64,000 bases of DNA from Nomia melanderi (Eukaryota > Arthropoda > Insecta > Hymenoptera > Halictidae): assembly GCF_051020985.1 (NCBI RefSeq), contig NC_135008.1, positions 9,796,001 through 9,860,000 on the forward strand, in the 5' to 3' direction. The notes beneath the pieces were generated by a model. The model was given only the letters and a program-made list of their open reading frames with translations. It was not told the DNA's origin and did no database searches. Below are positions 48,256 to 61,000 of this stretch, one piece after another. Position 1 is the first letter of the stretch, and each line of letters begins with the position of its first letter. A program made the position numbers and the translations under genes.

Positions 48256-50980
48256 TAGATGGACCGTGACCTTCTCAAATGCTATTGCGGAACAGTTCGT
48301 TTCACTGTTAACCTTTTTCACTTGAAAGTTTTTTATTGGAAATATTCAGAATTTTATGATGATGACAATGTTTTTTAAAATTAATTTATCAAGAAATCAC
48401 ATACAAATTACGGAACGAAGCTATTTCATTTCAATGTTTCATACATTGAGCAGTGTCCAAAGATTAATGGCGACTACCACAGTTTATAATTTTGATGCAT
48501 CAAATCATGTGGCGACTGAAAATCGTCTTTCGAGTGCAAAGGGTTGCAAGTTCAAAAGTATTTTCGCTAGTGATTCTCAATGCCAATGATCGATCGCTTA
48601 ACGTCCCTCTAAGCAGCCAGATTGCGCGCGCAATTGCAGAAGCTTGTTTTTCATATTTATGTTTACTGTGTACTAAATAATTTTATGATAGATATAATCA
48701 GCCGGAGAACAATATTGCGTGATTATGTTTTTAAAACATCCTCTGCTTACTTTTTATCTTTTAAAATGAACTGAGAAATATCAAGAAAACGTTTGTTGTG
48801 TTACTAAAATATACATATATCATTTTATGTGGTTTCGGTTTATAAAATACTACAATTTTATTCCTATCACTTCATTTTATAAACATTTCTTTCGTTAAAA
48901 AACAAATTATAATACTGCAGGTAATATTGAAATTAAATAACATTCACTGTATTTAACGATTATTTGGAATATGTAACTTAATCTTATTAGTCCTCAGAAA
49001 AAGAACTACAAAATTGTTTGCTACATTAATTTCTGTAGTTTTTGTACTTGCCACTAAATTAATTTTTACGTGGTATGATTAATTTTTTACGTTTCTTTCA
49101 TTGTTATTTTTCTTTTAAAAACACAATTTCAAACTGTGACATAAAATAAAGCCAAGTCATACTAAATAATCGCCCAACATTCGCTGACAGATAGTTAATT
49201 ACAAAATGCTTCAGTCTGGCATAATTAAAAATATTCAAACCGAAATTATTCAGTCTACTAAATAAAATTTCACACATGTTTTCAACATACATTTTCATTA
49301 ACAAGAGCTAAAAACACTAAAATGCCAGCACAAATGATTAGACAAATTATATATTGACAAATTATTTAAAATTTAAATAATTAACAAATAATTCACAATT
49401 AAATTTAAATAACTAGTAAATAATTAATAATCGAATTTAAATAATTGCAAATTTTTAATAATCATGTTGCAGAAAATGATACGAATGACATGAAATTTTA
49501 TTGAACGTTTAGGGTTAACAAATAATACACGCGAAAGCTTTAACTTGAATTCTAGGTAAAGATACATCTAGGGAAATTCTATCTTTCGTCGAATTCTATC
49601 GTTCGCCTCTAAAAAAGACATGAACGCTTATTTCTAGTACAGAAAGCAGCCAAGCGTACGATATGTACAACTAAGCGAAATACAATCACGTCCAAAAGAA
49701 ACAACAAAGAGAACATTTTCCGCAACACTTTTAACTGGAGAACGTGAGAGGGTATATACATACCATGGGTGGAAAGTTTCGAGATGGAGATGAAAAAAAA
49801 AAGAGTGAAAAATGCTCGAGCTTCCGAGGCACATCCATGACACAGTTTTACAGCTTTGATCGAGCAGTGGCGTTCGCTCGAAATATTTAAGCGCATACAT
49901 AGTAAAGTACTTTTACGGGGATACATGTTACTTACAGAGATATGATGAGTGCGAAAGGAATGTTTGCGTGTACATATGTGCGCTACCTCGAAACGAGTGT
50001 AGCACGCGGAAAGCTCGCTGGCCTCTTCAAAACGGTTGCTCACACACGGCGAACTATGTTTTCGAAATTGAAACGAGAGCTACTCAGTAATACTCTATGC
50101 CGTATCATTACCGTAACATATTACGTTCTACTTGATCATGAAGCTACTTTTCCACTATTTATCACAACTACTAGGATTATCGATTTAGAACGTAGTTTCG
50201 ACACTGCTGGTTTCAACTATCCCGATTACTTGTTAGCAAGCTGACGGCTACATAATTTGAATAACTGAATGTTTAATTATTCCATCATTGGAAAAATAAA
50301 TCACAGATTCTTGCTCCATTTGATTTAAACTAGTTTAACGTGTCACCGAGCATTTTGAATTGCATCGTTTATTAATTTATGAATTAATCTCGACTTTTCT
50401 ATTGACCATGCTAAATTTCGAAGTGTCAAATACATTTGATACATTCGCCGACGGTCTAAAATTTAATTTCATTCTATTAAGGAAATTCACGAATTTCCGC
50501 TTGATACTAAACGTACCGGTTTCTATACACCCATTCCCATAATATACACCAGTCATATAACTGGTTATAAAATAGAGGTGAACAAATGAAACGATAAATT
50601 TTTCTTAACGAAACCAGAAACGATAGGAGAGATAAAAACTACAAAAACCGAATCGAACAATATAAGAACTGATATAAAGTTAAATGGACGAAGAAAAACG
50701 TAGAATTTCTAATCAAATTTGAAAACCGGTCGTTCGACCGGTTGCGGTTTAGTGTTAATTTACTAAAATTCTTATGTAACAGTCTCCCCGTGATTCAGCG
50801 CAGTCCAAACGCAAACCACGTTTCACGTGTAGCACTCGCCGCCGTTAATTGTTCATTCTCGCGGGACGGTGACCCCGGGGGAACGTTGAATTCTCATAAG
50901 GATCTCTTTACTTTCGCGATTTTTCCAGAAAGCCCGGGCATAAATTACTTTCATACTAACATTACATCCCGCTGAACGCA
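48256..50980. other. Intergenic AT-rich sequence
   Basis: No gene was recognised. A perfect 9-bp hairpin (AACCGGTCG-TT-CGACCGGTT) lies at 50724-50743. Confidence 0.45.
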
Positions 50981-51188
50981 TGAAAGTTAGCCTTGCTTCG
51001 GCCGCTTTGCATCTGTGCTCCCGATAGATATTCGCCGGCTTTACGGCCACCTCTATTCCGCCTTCCGAGTGAGCCTCGCCGCCTCGGAACTCTAAATAAT
51101 CTGAATAACCCAATTCGTTTTATCGGCAACGTGGAAAAAAGCCGGGTGCCACGAGCCCGTAATCGGCTATGCACGGAATAAAACGCAA

Positions 51189-51590
51189 ATGAGATTCTTA
51201 AGCACGCTATCGACGTTTCCGCGTCCACGCCGGCCACCATTAACGGCGGCACGAAAATGGAATTGGCGGACATTGATGTATCTTAATAAGATACCAGCCG
51301 TTCATACGCGTAATTTCTTATCGATTAATAGTCATTCCGCGCTTGCACGTCGGCAGGACAACGACGATGCGCCATGTAAGGATGTCCCACACGGTTCCGA
51401 AACGATCTCCGCGCACCGCGGCCAACGGTATCGGCCGATCAAGGAAGTTCCGAGACGTTTCTTCGCAATTTACCGAGGCCTCGTAGCAGTTTTCTTTTGG
51501 TCCTTATCGAGACGCGTCTCACCGTGTCACGGTCGCCTTGACATCGGCCCGCTGCCGTTATCTGAAATATATCTCTCCGCTGCTACTTGA
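51189..51590 (+). other. CpG-rich island with a 133-codon ORF
   Basis: The ORF is one of the longest in the right half. It sits in a GC-rich block (about 50800-51600), but the peptide is basic and low in recognisable features, and the opposite strand is also open. A conserved non-coding block is at least as likely as a gene. Confidence 0.25.
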
Positions 51591-51770
51591 CCTCCCCCGT
51601 ATTTTCAGCTTTCCCGTTCGATCCGATACGAGATCTTCCACCCACAAGGATGGAAGGTGTCCAGGTTCGATTCTGCCTCGCGGTGACAATTTTTTGGTAA
51701 TCAATCGCGATCGATGAACTCCTTGCTAACTCTGGATGGTTTTAGGGTATATTGCTTGTACCGTGAGCCT

Positions 51771-52123
51771 CTCACGTTAGCTCCATCGACCGTCAAGCTA
51801 AAAGTGCACAGGGGCAAGGGGACTCTTCCACTCACGATACTCGAGCCGCCTCGACTTTCGCTGCATGGTCATTATTGGCGTGCGGCAATGACGAAGGACG
51901 GAAGCTAGACCGAATGCGACGGAGTACGATGGAACTATAGAGAATTTTGTTTTCTATCGTTATGTCTTACTTCTTTGCAATTGGTCTCGGTTCCGGCCTT
52001 CGCCATTGCTACGCGCCAATAATGACCATGCGTTGAAAGCCGAGGCGACCCGAGCATCGTGACTGGAAGAGTCCTCTTGTCTCTGTGCACTTTTAGCTTG
52101 ATACCCGATGGAGCTGACGTGAG
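51771..52123. repeat. Long imperfect inverted repeat (hairpin)
   Basis: The left arm (51771-51916) and right arm (51977-52123) are reverse complements at roughly 80-85% identity by eye, around a spacer of about 60 bp. Shared blocks include AAGCTAAAAGTGCACAG, GACTCTTCCA and GCATGGTCATTATTGGCG. No TTAA or TA duplication is evident at the ends. The transcript would fold into one long hairpin. Confidence 0.85.
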
Positions 52124-53540
52124 ATCTGTATAGTAGGTACTCCTAGCGAATACCTTTTCGCTGTATGTGTAACGATCTCTTAGCGTTTTAGTGTAGTTCG
52201 AACTGCAGAATCTACTGAATAGTATGATAAGATTGATTCTAACAAATAGAATCTTATCGTATTACTTGTTACCGATACAGTCGAATCTCGGTAAGCTGAT
52301 TCACATGGGATGCAAAGGATGTTCGAATTCTGAAGGTTCTATTTTCTTGAATTTCCAAGTAAAGGAACTACAAACGAAACCTCGACGTATAAAAGTGCTG
52401 CGAGACGATTATAACATGCATATAGTAGTTTGAAACCTTTCAAAGTTATCCGAAATTCGATTCTGCGGAACGGAGTATGAAAGCGGGAGAATTGTACGGT
52501 ACCTTGTGTTCCTACGAGTCTTGTCACCTTTCGGCTAGCGTTCTGCGATAAATACGTTCCACGTACCCGATTGCGCGTCGCGAAACTTTAACCCAGCCTG
52601 TCTTCTGCATCACCGGGGTTCTTTATGGTCGGCACTTTTCTACTCTGAAAGACCGAACTCGTTACGTGGGTACGTAACGAAACGCAGCCGCTCTTTCATC
52701 GCCGTCGACCACTATTTGTCAAGCTCTCCTCGCTGGATAGGCCATTAACGTTCCTCCGTTTTCTTTCGCAAGGCCCGCCTTTTGTTCTTATCTACTTGAC
52801 TATAACAGCCGCGAATTCTAGTCGCAGTTAGCCGACCTAAATTATTAACTCGTATCGATCAGCGTGAGTTCCCCGCCGCGGCGATTCGATGCCTCAGCTT
52901 TTAAACTATGCACAATGTCACGTTTTCGCTTCCGTCAACAGCCACGTGCATCGCGCGACCGTTACTTACCTAAAGCGCTGCGCCGTTTCAAGGCGAACGG
53001 AACGAAGGTTTCCTCTTTCGATTCGATCTTTCCTTTTGTTTTTCGCTGATGCAAAGGCGCGCTCGTTCCTTTCAATAAATTACGTTTTCCATGGAGCGTT
53101 CGGTTTGCAGCACCTCCACGAACCTTCCGGCTGGTCGTTCTTTCCATTCGGAATCGAGTTCCGGCGAGTTGGGAAGTCAATTTGTTTCCCTGTCGCGGCA
53201 ACCGAACGTTTGCTTCGATTTTAGGCGATCGATACTTGTTGCAGGAACAATCCTCCTCCCTTTGTTTTTTAGAATAATAAAGTATCTTGTTCGGTACGTC
53301 AAGCTCGTTCTTGCACGACACGAAATCGAGTGGTTGGGAAATAATTTGAAAGCGGAATTTTTAACTGTGTCGCACACTTTGGTTACAGTTTCGTATTTAT
53401 GTTATGTGCCTGTGAGTTGTGTTATTATATATTATGTATAATATAGAAACGGATTTATATGAAACTGGTCTACAAACGAAGATGAAACATACGGATACCT
53501 TCTTTACTTTTACGTGATCAGTTATATTGAATTTCTAAGA
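52124..53540. other. Intergenic sequence with CpG-rich block
   Basis: Positions 52560-53230 are CpG-rich with overlapping ORFs on three frames (up to 119 codons), none recognisable. No splice-bounded frame stands out. Confidence 0.4.
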
Positions 53541-53620
53541 TCGGTAAAGATGGTAAAGATACTAGATAGATACTAGAATACTAGAGATACTAGGAAATAC
53601 TAGAGACGGATACTAAAGAT
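53541..53620 (+). repeat. ATACTAGA-type microsatellite
   Basis: Imperfect repeats of ATACTAGA/GATACTAG run for about 80 bp. Confidence 0.7.
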
Positions 53621-54104
53621 ATCTGCCTCATATCGATGAATTGATAACACCTTGCAAATACTGTGTTCATAAATCTACCGTCATAAATGCAATCACGTTA
53701 TAGATACGTTGATTAAATATATTCTCCAATGCGGAACGATTAACTTAAAAACATCTCAGTAGGTATTCATTTTAAACATTATTTTGTGTAACAGCTTTTT
53801 ACGTAAAATTTGATGTTGCGCTCGAACTTAGGATGAAGTATTAGCCACTCCATTGAATAAAGTGAAGATGATCTTCATATCAGCATAAAAAAGCGAAAAA
53901 GAAATAGAATAACAATCAGATTACAGTGTAGTATTTCCTTCTGCAAACCAAGTAACTTTTATAAAAAAAATTTATTTATACGGTGAACAACATACAAGTA
54001 ATTTGAAGACGTCTCGCCCTGTACACCGATGGCCGGTACAGCATTACAAATTATAACACTATTTACATTGTGTCGTTCACACGCGACATCAATTTAAGCG
54101 ATTC

Positions 54105-54200
54105 GAATTAAGTGATACCGAACAAAATTGACTTTCGTTTTCAGGAACGTCACTATTATTTTCTCAAGCTGTGCGAAATAAATATGTATTCCTAAAACTC
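54105..54200 (+). repeat. Dispersed repeat R2, copy 2
   Basis: GATACCGAACAAAATTGAC and GAAATAAATATGTATTCC match 21973-22073. Confidence 0.5.
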
Positions 54201-54253
54201 ATACCATCTTCACTTTCCAACGTTCCCTTTTCTTTTATACTGACAGACTCTAC

Positions 54254-54322
54254 TCACGCGATTTTCATTCGGGCAAAACGAATCCACGCGGAACGGATAC
54301 TCCACGTAAATGGAAGGGCGGG
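54254..54322 (+). repeat. Dispersed repeat R, copy 2
   Basis: GCAAAACGAATCCACGCGG and ACGTAAATGGAAGGGCGGG match 5-71 at the window start. Confidence 0.55.
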
Positions 54323-54842
54323 TGTATTCGAAACAGTTCGTCCGCGAAAGAATGCGTGAAGCATTCTGAAACAAACATTGCGTAAAGCCGACCGTGAAAT
54401 TGTTTTTCCACGCGTAAAGTCACCCTGACCTTTTCACCCGGGCACTGATCACGATCGTTTCCCTTCCTCTGTATCAGGTTCAACTACCGCTGACAGTAAG
54501 TCGTCGTTCACGGCCATTCTATGTTTCGACCAGCCGATCGACCCCCAAGTTTCAGGCAGCCCGCCAACGAGTGGATCTATAAGGTCAGTTCCAACGGTAA
54601 AAACGCGCGCGCTGGTGGCTAATGCGGAATTCCCCCCTGTCGGAGATCTTTGCCAAATGGGTCAACCGTGGAGAGAAGGGTGTACCGGCGGCCAACGCAG
54701 CAAACGATATTCACGACACTCGGGGAGCCATAAAAGTCTGAACCCGGCCTAGTACCGTAATCTATGCTGGCCCCTCTAAACGAATTATAGTGGATTTAAT
54801 GCCGAACAACCTTGAAAAAGCACGACGGTCACGAAATCGATG

Positions 54843-54853
54843 CCCCCCCCCCC
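54843..54853 (+). repeat. Poly(C) run
   Basis: Eleven consecutive C bases. Unusual in this AT-rich sequence and a likely spot for length errors. Confidence 0.8.
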
Positions 54854-55570
54854 ATACATCCCTCTATCTCCCGACACTCCGCTACTCTCCTTCCATCTTC
54901 GTTCCTTCCTCCTCGCTTTGCTTACATTTTTCTGTCGCAAATTTCACTGTTCGACGCGCACACTGTCGCAACGTATCCGTTTAAATAGATATATGATGTA
55001 TTTTGTCAAATTAAGTAATGATTTTTTTTAGTAAACTGTATACAGTATTTCTGCAGAATTATTAGAAACATTTAATTTCATGCTGTTTAAGAAATAATTA
55101 CGAAGTTGCGTTCCTTTTCAGATCCTTGGCTGATTTTTAGGTTTAAAGATAAACTAATGCCTTCTACAGGAAAATTGTACCCAAGTTGCCAAAATTGAGA
55201 AAAATCGCTGATCTGGGATTTTACCAAAATCTATGTTATATAGTCCTATTAATTTCTTATTTGATTTACTTAATTAAATATTTCGAAAAATTCTCATACC
55301 CAAAGGGTTAACTGTCAACATTTTTCGATTACACCTTTCCGAGACAGAAAGAATATTCTAACAAGCATTTATATTTGGGAAAAGAATTTAATTGTCTACT
55401 TCATTACTCTTTGCACTTTATAAGCTCCGCTACGACATTATTTGTAGCATTAAATAGTTTAGTGATCAAAGTTGACGAAACTAAGCTAAGATTATTGCAT
55501 CTACCATGCGAATTTTATCCTAAGAAGGATAATTAAACATCTAAAAAATGTTACATGATGTCATATTATA

Positions 55571-55772
55571 ACATGGATATTTTCTGATTTGTGTAAATTG
55601 TAATAGAATAACTAATATTCTTTCTAGTTATTAAACGATTTACTCGTTTCTTCGTTTTTCTAAGTTAGAAAGCTGTTCTTTTTATAGGTTTTAAATATGT
55701 TGTATAATAATATCAGAAGTCAAAACATTAATTTTCTCAATTCTCTAATCCGCATTGCTTTCTGAGCGACTC
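55571..55772 (+). mobile_element. MITE family G, left-truncated copy
   Basis: The body (TTATTAAACGATTTACTCG, TTGTATAATAATATCAGAAG) and right end GCTTTCTGAGCGACTC match 27520-27766. The left terminal repeat is missing. It ends about 35 bp before the 55808 ORF. Confidence 0.62.
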
Positions 55773-55807
55773 ATATCTGTTTCATTTGATTCGATATAAT
55801 TTTCCAG

Positions 55808-56245
55808 ATGCTATTTCTCTGGTCGAAGGAGCCAGCTCCGGGTCCAAAAGCCGGCCCGTGGCTCGCGTGGTTCGCCACGGCGCTGATTCTCTGGCGTTGT
55901 AGTCGGAGCATGAGCAAAGCGATCTTGGCAATTTCTCCGTTGAGGCTGCTGAAGAGACGCAACATCTTGCCACCAACCAACTCGAAGGCCTCATCGACGG
56001 AGACGCTGTCGAAACTACACCAGCAACGGTTGAAACAAGAGAATCCTATTTTCCAACGGAAACACAAGCACGGAATTAGGAAGGTGAAACGATTCTGCAC
56101 CGGCGACGGGCCCCACGTGACCAACTCGGCGTCCGTCATACAAATACCGCAGATTCACTACAAGGTGACAAGAAGTGGCAAAATTTACGGGAAATACCCG
56201 CACAAAGGCGCCGCGCAGTCGAACGCCAGCCAGCCTGGTCACTGA
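55808..56245 (+). CDS. Unrecognised small membrane-type protein (single visible exon)
   Basis: This 145-codon ORF begins at an ATG immediately preceded by ATAATTTTCCAG, a good splice acceptor, so the true protein may start further upstream. An in-frame TGA precedes the acceptor. Codons are strongly GC-rich at third positions, in contrast to the flanks, which is the mark of coding DNA here. Residues about 18-29 (WLAWFATALILW) are hydrophobic and could span a membrane. The rest is basic with many Lys, His and Arg, including KHKHGIRKVKRFC, and the end is KYPHKGAAQSNASQPGH. The 122-codon ORF on the other strand is its shadow. I recognise no family and assign no function. Confidence 0.55.
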   Translation: MLFLWSKEPAPGPKAGPWLAWFATALILWRCSRSMSKAILAISPLRLLKRRNILPPTNSKASSTETLSKLHQQRLKQENPIFQRKHKHGIRKVKRFCTGDGPHVTNSASVIQIPQIHYKVTRSGKIYGKYPHKGAAQSNASQPGH

Positions 56246-57394
56246 AGTGCGACGTTTTCGTTCATTGAGATACTCGATAGGCACACCTCAAATTTTGTAA
56301 TTGAAGAGTTTTTATAAAAAAACACTGCGAATGCCACTGAAAGGTTATTTTCTGCATTATTATTCTGTAGCATACGATTTAAGTTGTAATTTTCCTTTTG
56401 TAAGTGGTCATTGCTGATGATAGTCATCTTTAACACTGATAATATTGAAAGATGACATTATTGTGACGTAACGTTTAACTTAATGTTCGGTAATTTTCTT
56501 CTCCATCCTGAGAAATTTGATGTTTGGCAGGTGTTTTTACGAATTTTGGATTTTGCGTTTGATCCTAAAGTTTCTGGTTAAAGCTACGCATCCATGTAAA
56601 AGATGATCTTCGACGTTTTACTATAAAATTATACGTTTTATCGGACGAAACGTATTCTTTCTTTTTCATGATACATGAAAACGAGATCGTTTCAAGGTTC
56701 GTTGGTTTTTCATAGAGCACTTTTGATAGGCTAATTTATGAATTTATTAATTTCAAATTCTGAGGGCGGGGAATGTTAAGAAATAAGGCTTCCTGGGAGA
56801 AACTGTGAAACGTTTTATTTAAACGGAGAATAGGTTACTGATGGTTAAATTCGAGCGATGCATGTTATTTGAAATTTGAACCTTCTCGTTGCTAGCAATC
56901 CTTTCACATCCCTTGGTTTACGCGGCGGTTTTATCCGTAAATGATTTTCCAGTGCAACCGGTCGGAAAGTCTGTCTCGATTTTAACAAGGCAACGCATTT
57001 CATACGCATGGAAGAAGAAGAGGGTCAAATGAAATACGAGGAAAATTTCTGGAAGAATAAACGTACATTTGGCCGGGCAGAAAAATCTACTGTCACGTTC
57101 TCAGTACCACTGTTTCATTATAATGAACTTACACCCAGTGAACAAAATTAAAATTACAAATGAAATGTTAACTTATGTCGTTATTTGTTATTCATGCGTG
57201 TTTGATACCTAATTTCGTTTTTAAATAGTAATATATCATCATGAGCAAATAATTTCAATCTTAACATTCAGTAATCATTGTATTAATAATAATAAATAAA
57301 ACAAGAAAGGAAACGTATAAAATAAAAAGAAAAATAATAAATAAATCAAGAAACGTATTGTTCTACTTTTTATAAAACCAGGAAATAAGTCGCT
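56246..57394. other. Intergenic AT-rich sequence
   Basis: Contains the probable 3' UTR of the 55808 ORF. No clear AATAAA lies within the first 200 bp, and nothing else is recognised. Confidence 0.45.
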
Positions 57395-57421
57395 TTAATT
57401 GCTCGGTAATTTTAGTGTCAA
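57395..57421 (+). mobile_element. TTAA element family F1, right-end fragment
   Basis: TTGCTCGGTAATTTTAGTG followed by TCAA resembles the F1 right end (GCTCGGTAGTTCTAGTGTTAA). It abuts the F5 copy and shares its terminal tetranucleotide. Confidence 0.4.
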
Positions 57422-57688
57422 CGCCTTGTTCTACAATATCGTGCCAGACTCGTGATGAAGATTTCAAATAGAATTTAACAAACTACTTAACTATTTAACA
57501 AAATTAAATATTATTCAATGTGTTTGAATGCAAATAGCACATTATTCCTCTGGCATCAATGATTATACCTTAGAGCACAAATTGACATAGAATAACACTG
57601 GAATTTTCTCTTATGTTTAATAAAGTATTAATAACAAAGCGGTTAGATCGATCACAGTTCAGAAAGAAATCATAGGGCAAGAGGTTAA
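57418..57688 (+). mobile_element. TTAA element family F5, complete copy
   Basis: It starts TCAACGCCTTGTTCTACAAT and ends CATAGGGCAAGAGGTTAA. Length is 271 bp. Left TTAA has mutated to TCAA. Confidence 0.65.
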
Positions 57689-57774
57689 TGAACTGTGAAA
57701 GAGTTAATTAGAAATGTTTCTGTATTCAAACGATCCATGACACGCCAGGTATCTCGGTATTCGCGTGCAATGTG

Positions 57775-58058
57775 TCAAGATGGCCGACCGATTAATTTTA
57801 TCCAAACTTCAGCAATCGTCAAACTGTTGAAGGATTCGGACAGTTTAGCGTGGAGCGTGTCTTCCTGCTTCTTCCTGACGTCCTTGACATAGTTTTGAGT
57901 GCCGAGGTCGTACAACGGGGACCTTCGTCGGGGTCACTAGCGTATCCAGAATCCACGACCACTGCGAGCGTCGTTTTGGACTCCTGGTCTCTCTTCTCTC
58001 CTCTCACGTAGGAGCAGATCAATAAGCGTTCGGTGTGTTTCGACGGCTTAGGGCACTC
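57775..58058 (-). pseudogene. Frame-broken coding trace of unknown identity
   Basis: On the - strand, a frame open from 58058 reads ECPKPSKHTERLLICSYVRG and continues to DSGYASDPDEGP near 57922. The protein-like signal then passes to another frame, YDLGTQNYVKDVRKKQEDTL and FNSLTIAEVW, and stops at 57775-57777. Both halves show GC-rich third positions and ordinary protein composition, while the frame changes near 57920. This suggests a pseudogene, an exon with a sequencing indel, or two exons overlapping a short intron. No family is recognised. Confidence 0.35.
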
Positions 58059-58079
58059 TTATGTTTAGCAATACTATTC

Positions 58080-61000
58080 GCATCTTGCACAAACGTTAAC
58101 CCTTTGCCGTATCACTTTCTTTCGCTGCTATTAAACTCGTGCCGATTATTACCGTGAACGATTTGCATGAAACGCAAAGAAATGTCCACTGCAAGTAAGT
58201 TCACTGTAACCGTTATCGAAGGAGGATCAAAAAAGGCTAAATCCCCGCGCGACCGACTGCTGACGTAGAAACTGTTCGCGTTCAGCGTTGCAACGTCTAA
58301 AGCATTTCTATTTCTTTATCACTTTATTCTATCGAGTCGTAACGAGTAGACAATAGCGAACGAAATGTCACGCGACGTTTTTGCAACTACCGGCGGCAGG
58401 TTCTAAAACTTTATAGATTCTGTTCTTGCATAACTCACGATTGAAATGCTTGATCAACCAATCACTGACTCGATATGGTTGCAGTACTCTATATTGTAGA
58501 TTTATGTAGCTTATAGGGTGTCCCAGTTTTCATGAAACAAGCGACCAAGGTGTAATTTTATATGACAAAGTTGATATCATGTCATACATTACACAACACG
58601 GATACACAACATGTATCGCGCATACGTGCATCAGTAATTTATATTGTTTAATTTAATGATTGATAAACGTTATTATTTAATTGTGCCTGGACCTTTACGC
58701 TTTGTTAACAGCACGAAAGTTGTTGAATATCATGAATCACTCTAATTCTTTGACCAGGGATTGTATATAGGGTGTCCAATTTTAATCTATAAATTTAATT
58801 ATCTTCGAAAACAATCTCTTCTTTCTTTTTACAAAATATTCTTCCTATTTTCGTTTTATTCGTAGTAAAGGGTTAATCAGATCAGAACAAGAAGTTCCTC
58901 GGAAATCATCGGGAACAGGGAATTGTATCATCGCATACGTCGGCGCGGTGCCGCGTAACAATGAGCGACTGTACAAGTTTCTAATCAGAGATGTACCAAT
59001 TTGAGCGGTATAATGGCCGCACTTTCAGTTGTCCCGCAGTGTTCGATCTAGCGAAGAAAAGTCAAAAATTTGAACTGCAAAATCTACGCATTTCTTTTGT
59101 CTCACGAAATATTAATAATGAAACATAGTTTACGATATTGCCCATAATTTCAATGGAACATATCAATTGACTATTAAAATTTCGACCTGAAACTTACTGA
59201 AAAAATCAACGTCATTTCGACATTGTTACTGAATTTGTACTTTTTATTCACCAATCGATAGACCTTCATATCCTCTTTAAAAAAAAAGTGCCAGGGGTTA
59301 TAGATCGGAAATAGATTAGTTATGACTTTTGTTCGATTTTTTGATGATATCGATCACTGCGTCGTCGTATAGAATGGAACATAAGTGTACCAAATTTAAT
59401 GACTCGATACCCTGTTGCATCGCCGTCACCGTACCGTCTCGTTCTATCCAGCCCACTGACTATCAGGGGATTCCTCTGAAACCGAGACCCTGAACCACGT
59501 TCTCGATCGCTGAAGATGAAATTATAAATAGAAGCCGTCTGAGGGTAGACAATAGCCCGATCCTCGATACGGATGTACAAGTGGAGGCTGGTACAAAAAT
59601 GGAACGATAACACCAATTTAACCCTACTATACTCTCCGGGTCTTTTTTGACCCAATCACGTTTTCGTTCTTTTAGCACTGTATTTTTTGTTTAATCTTTT
59701 CCAATTTAATCGAGTTCTCCTTTTGTTAAGAATACTCTTCTCGAAAATAATATAAGAAAATTAGTACTAGGCTATGAATTCCTAGTTTCTTAATAATATT
59801 CCCAGTGCATAGATAAATTGAGAACCGCGGTAGTATTAAACATTTTTTAAGACTGCTAGACGAAGTCAACAAAATTATTGAAACGCTGTTTTCTGTCACC
59901 GAACCTTTAAAAACTGAAGAGTAAATTCCTTAATTTATTTTTTCTTAGTTCCCAATGCATCTTATTGTAGCAGACATCATTTGCTTATTGCGAAATATAG
60001 TATAAACATTTTATTATTAAAATAGTTTATTTAGATATAAAAATGAAACTAGGACAGTTGTTTGTGAATATATTATAACATATTATCTAATCATTCATGT
60101 ACGAATGACGTTGCTTGTACTGCATTAAAATCTGAACAAATTAATCTCACCTGGGTTAGGTTTGGTTGATATCTCTCTACAAAGATGTCGTTTCTTTGCA
60201 AATAAGTTCCTGCGCAGCATCATGTCGAAACCGAAATTAAGTCTTGAAATTCGATAGAGCTTGATTAAGCTTTTCGTTCGGCGAAAATGAATCCACGTTT
60301 ATTACGGCAACAGCGTGGACTCCGGGAATCGTGAACGTGAATTTCCTGTTTTTTAATCAAGTGTATACGAAAATAGCACCGGGGAAGACTTAATCAGCTT
60401 GTCTAGCGTGAGTGGATGAAAGGAGGTCCTATCTGATTTGAATAGACCGACGTTGGGATGGGGCTTCGGTAAGGTCGCCGTCAAGACCTTGCCTACACCG
60501 AATTACGTGATCGTCAATTTCTACAACACGGATCTTCTATATCTAGCAAATAATGTTGATTCATCGAAAAGTAATTCCCTCTTAACACTTTGTTTTATGT
60601 AACAACTCCTACGCGCATCCATTTTTAACCGACACGTCTAACACGATTAAGTGAACGCTGAAGGATTGTACAAAATGTTTGAAATTTTTAAAAAGCATTT
60701 GAGGAACGTGTGAATAATCGAGAAAATGACAGTTCATTTTATTAGAATTTATTCAGAGTCGTTCAATTTCAACGAGGAAACCGATAAATAGTAAATAGAA
60801 GCAATTAATTTGAAATTAGTTAAATGGTAAATGGTTTACATTTATTTCTTGATAATTCAGTTGGAAAAAGAGATAGTGTGATAGAAATAAGTTTAGGAAT
60901 ATTCTGGTACGCACAAATTTATTATTGACTTATTACTTCTTTAATTATTGATTTATTACGAAATATTTACCTTGGAATAGAGTTCAATAGGATGAAAAAC

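Noticed and set aside
51655..51690. tRNA-like GGTTCGATTC sequence
   Set aside because: The neighbouring bases do not form a T-stem, and no acceptor stem or anticodon arm could be drawn.
59320..59655. 111-codon - strand ORF
   Set aside because: No domain, no splice context, and composition near background. Its start overlaps a TTAA-type repeat end.
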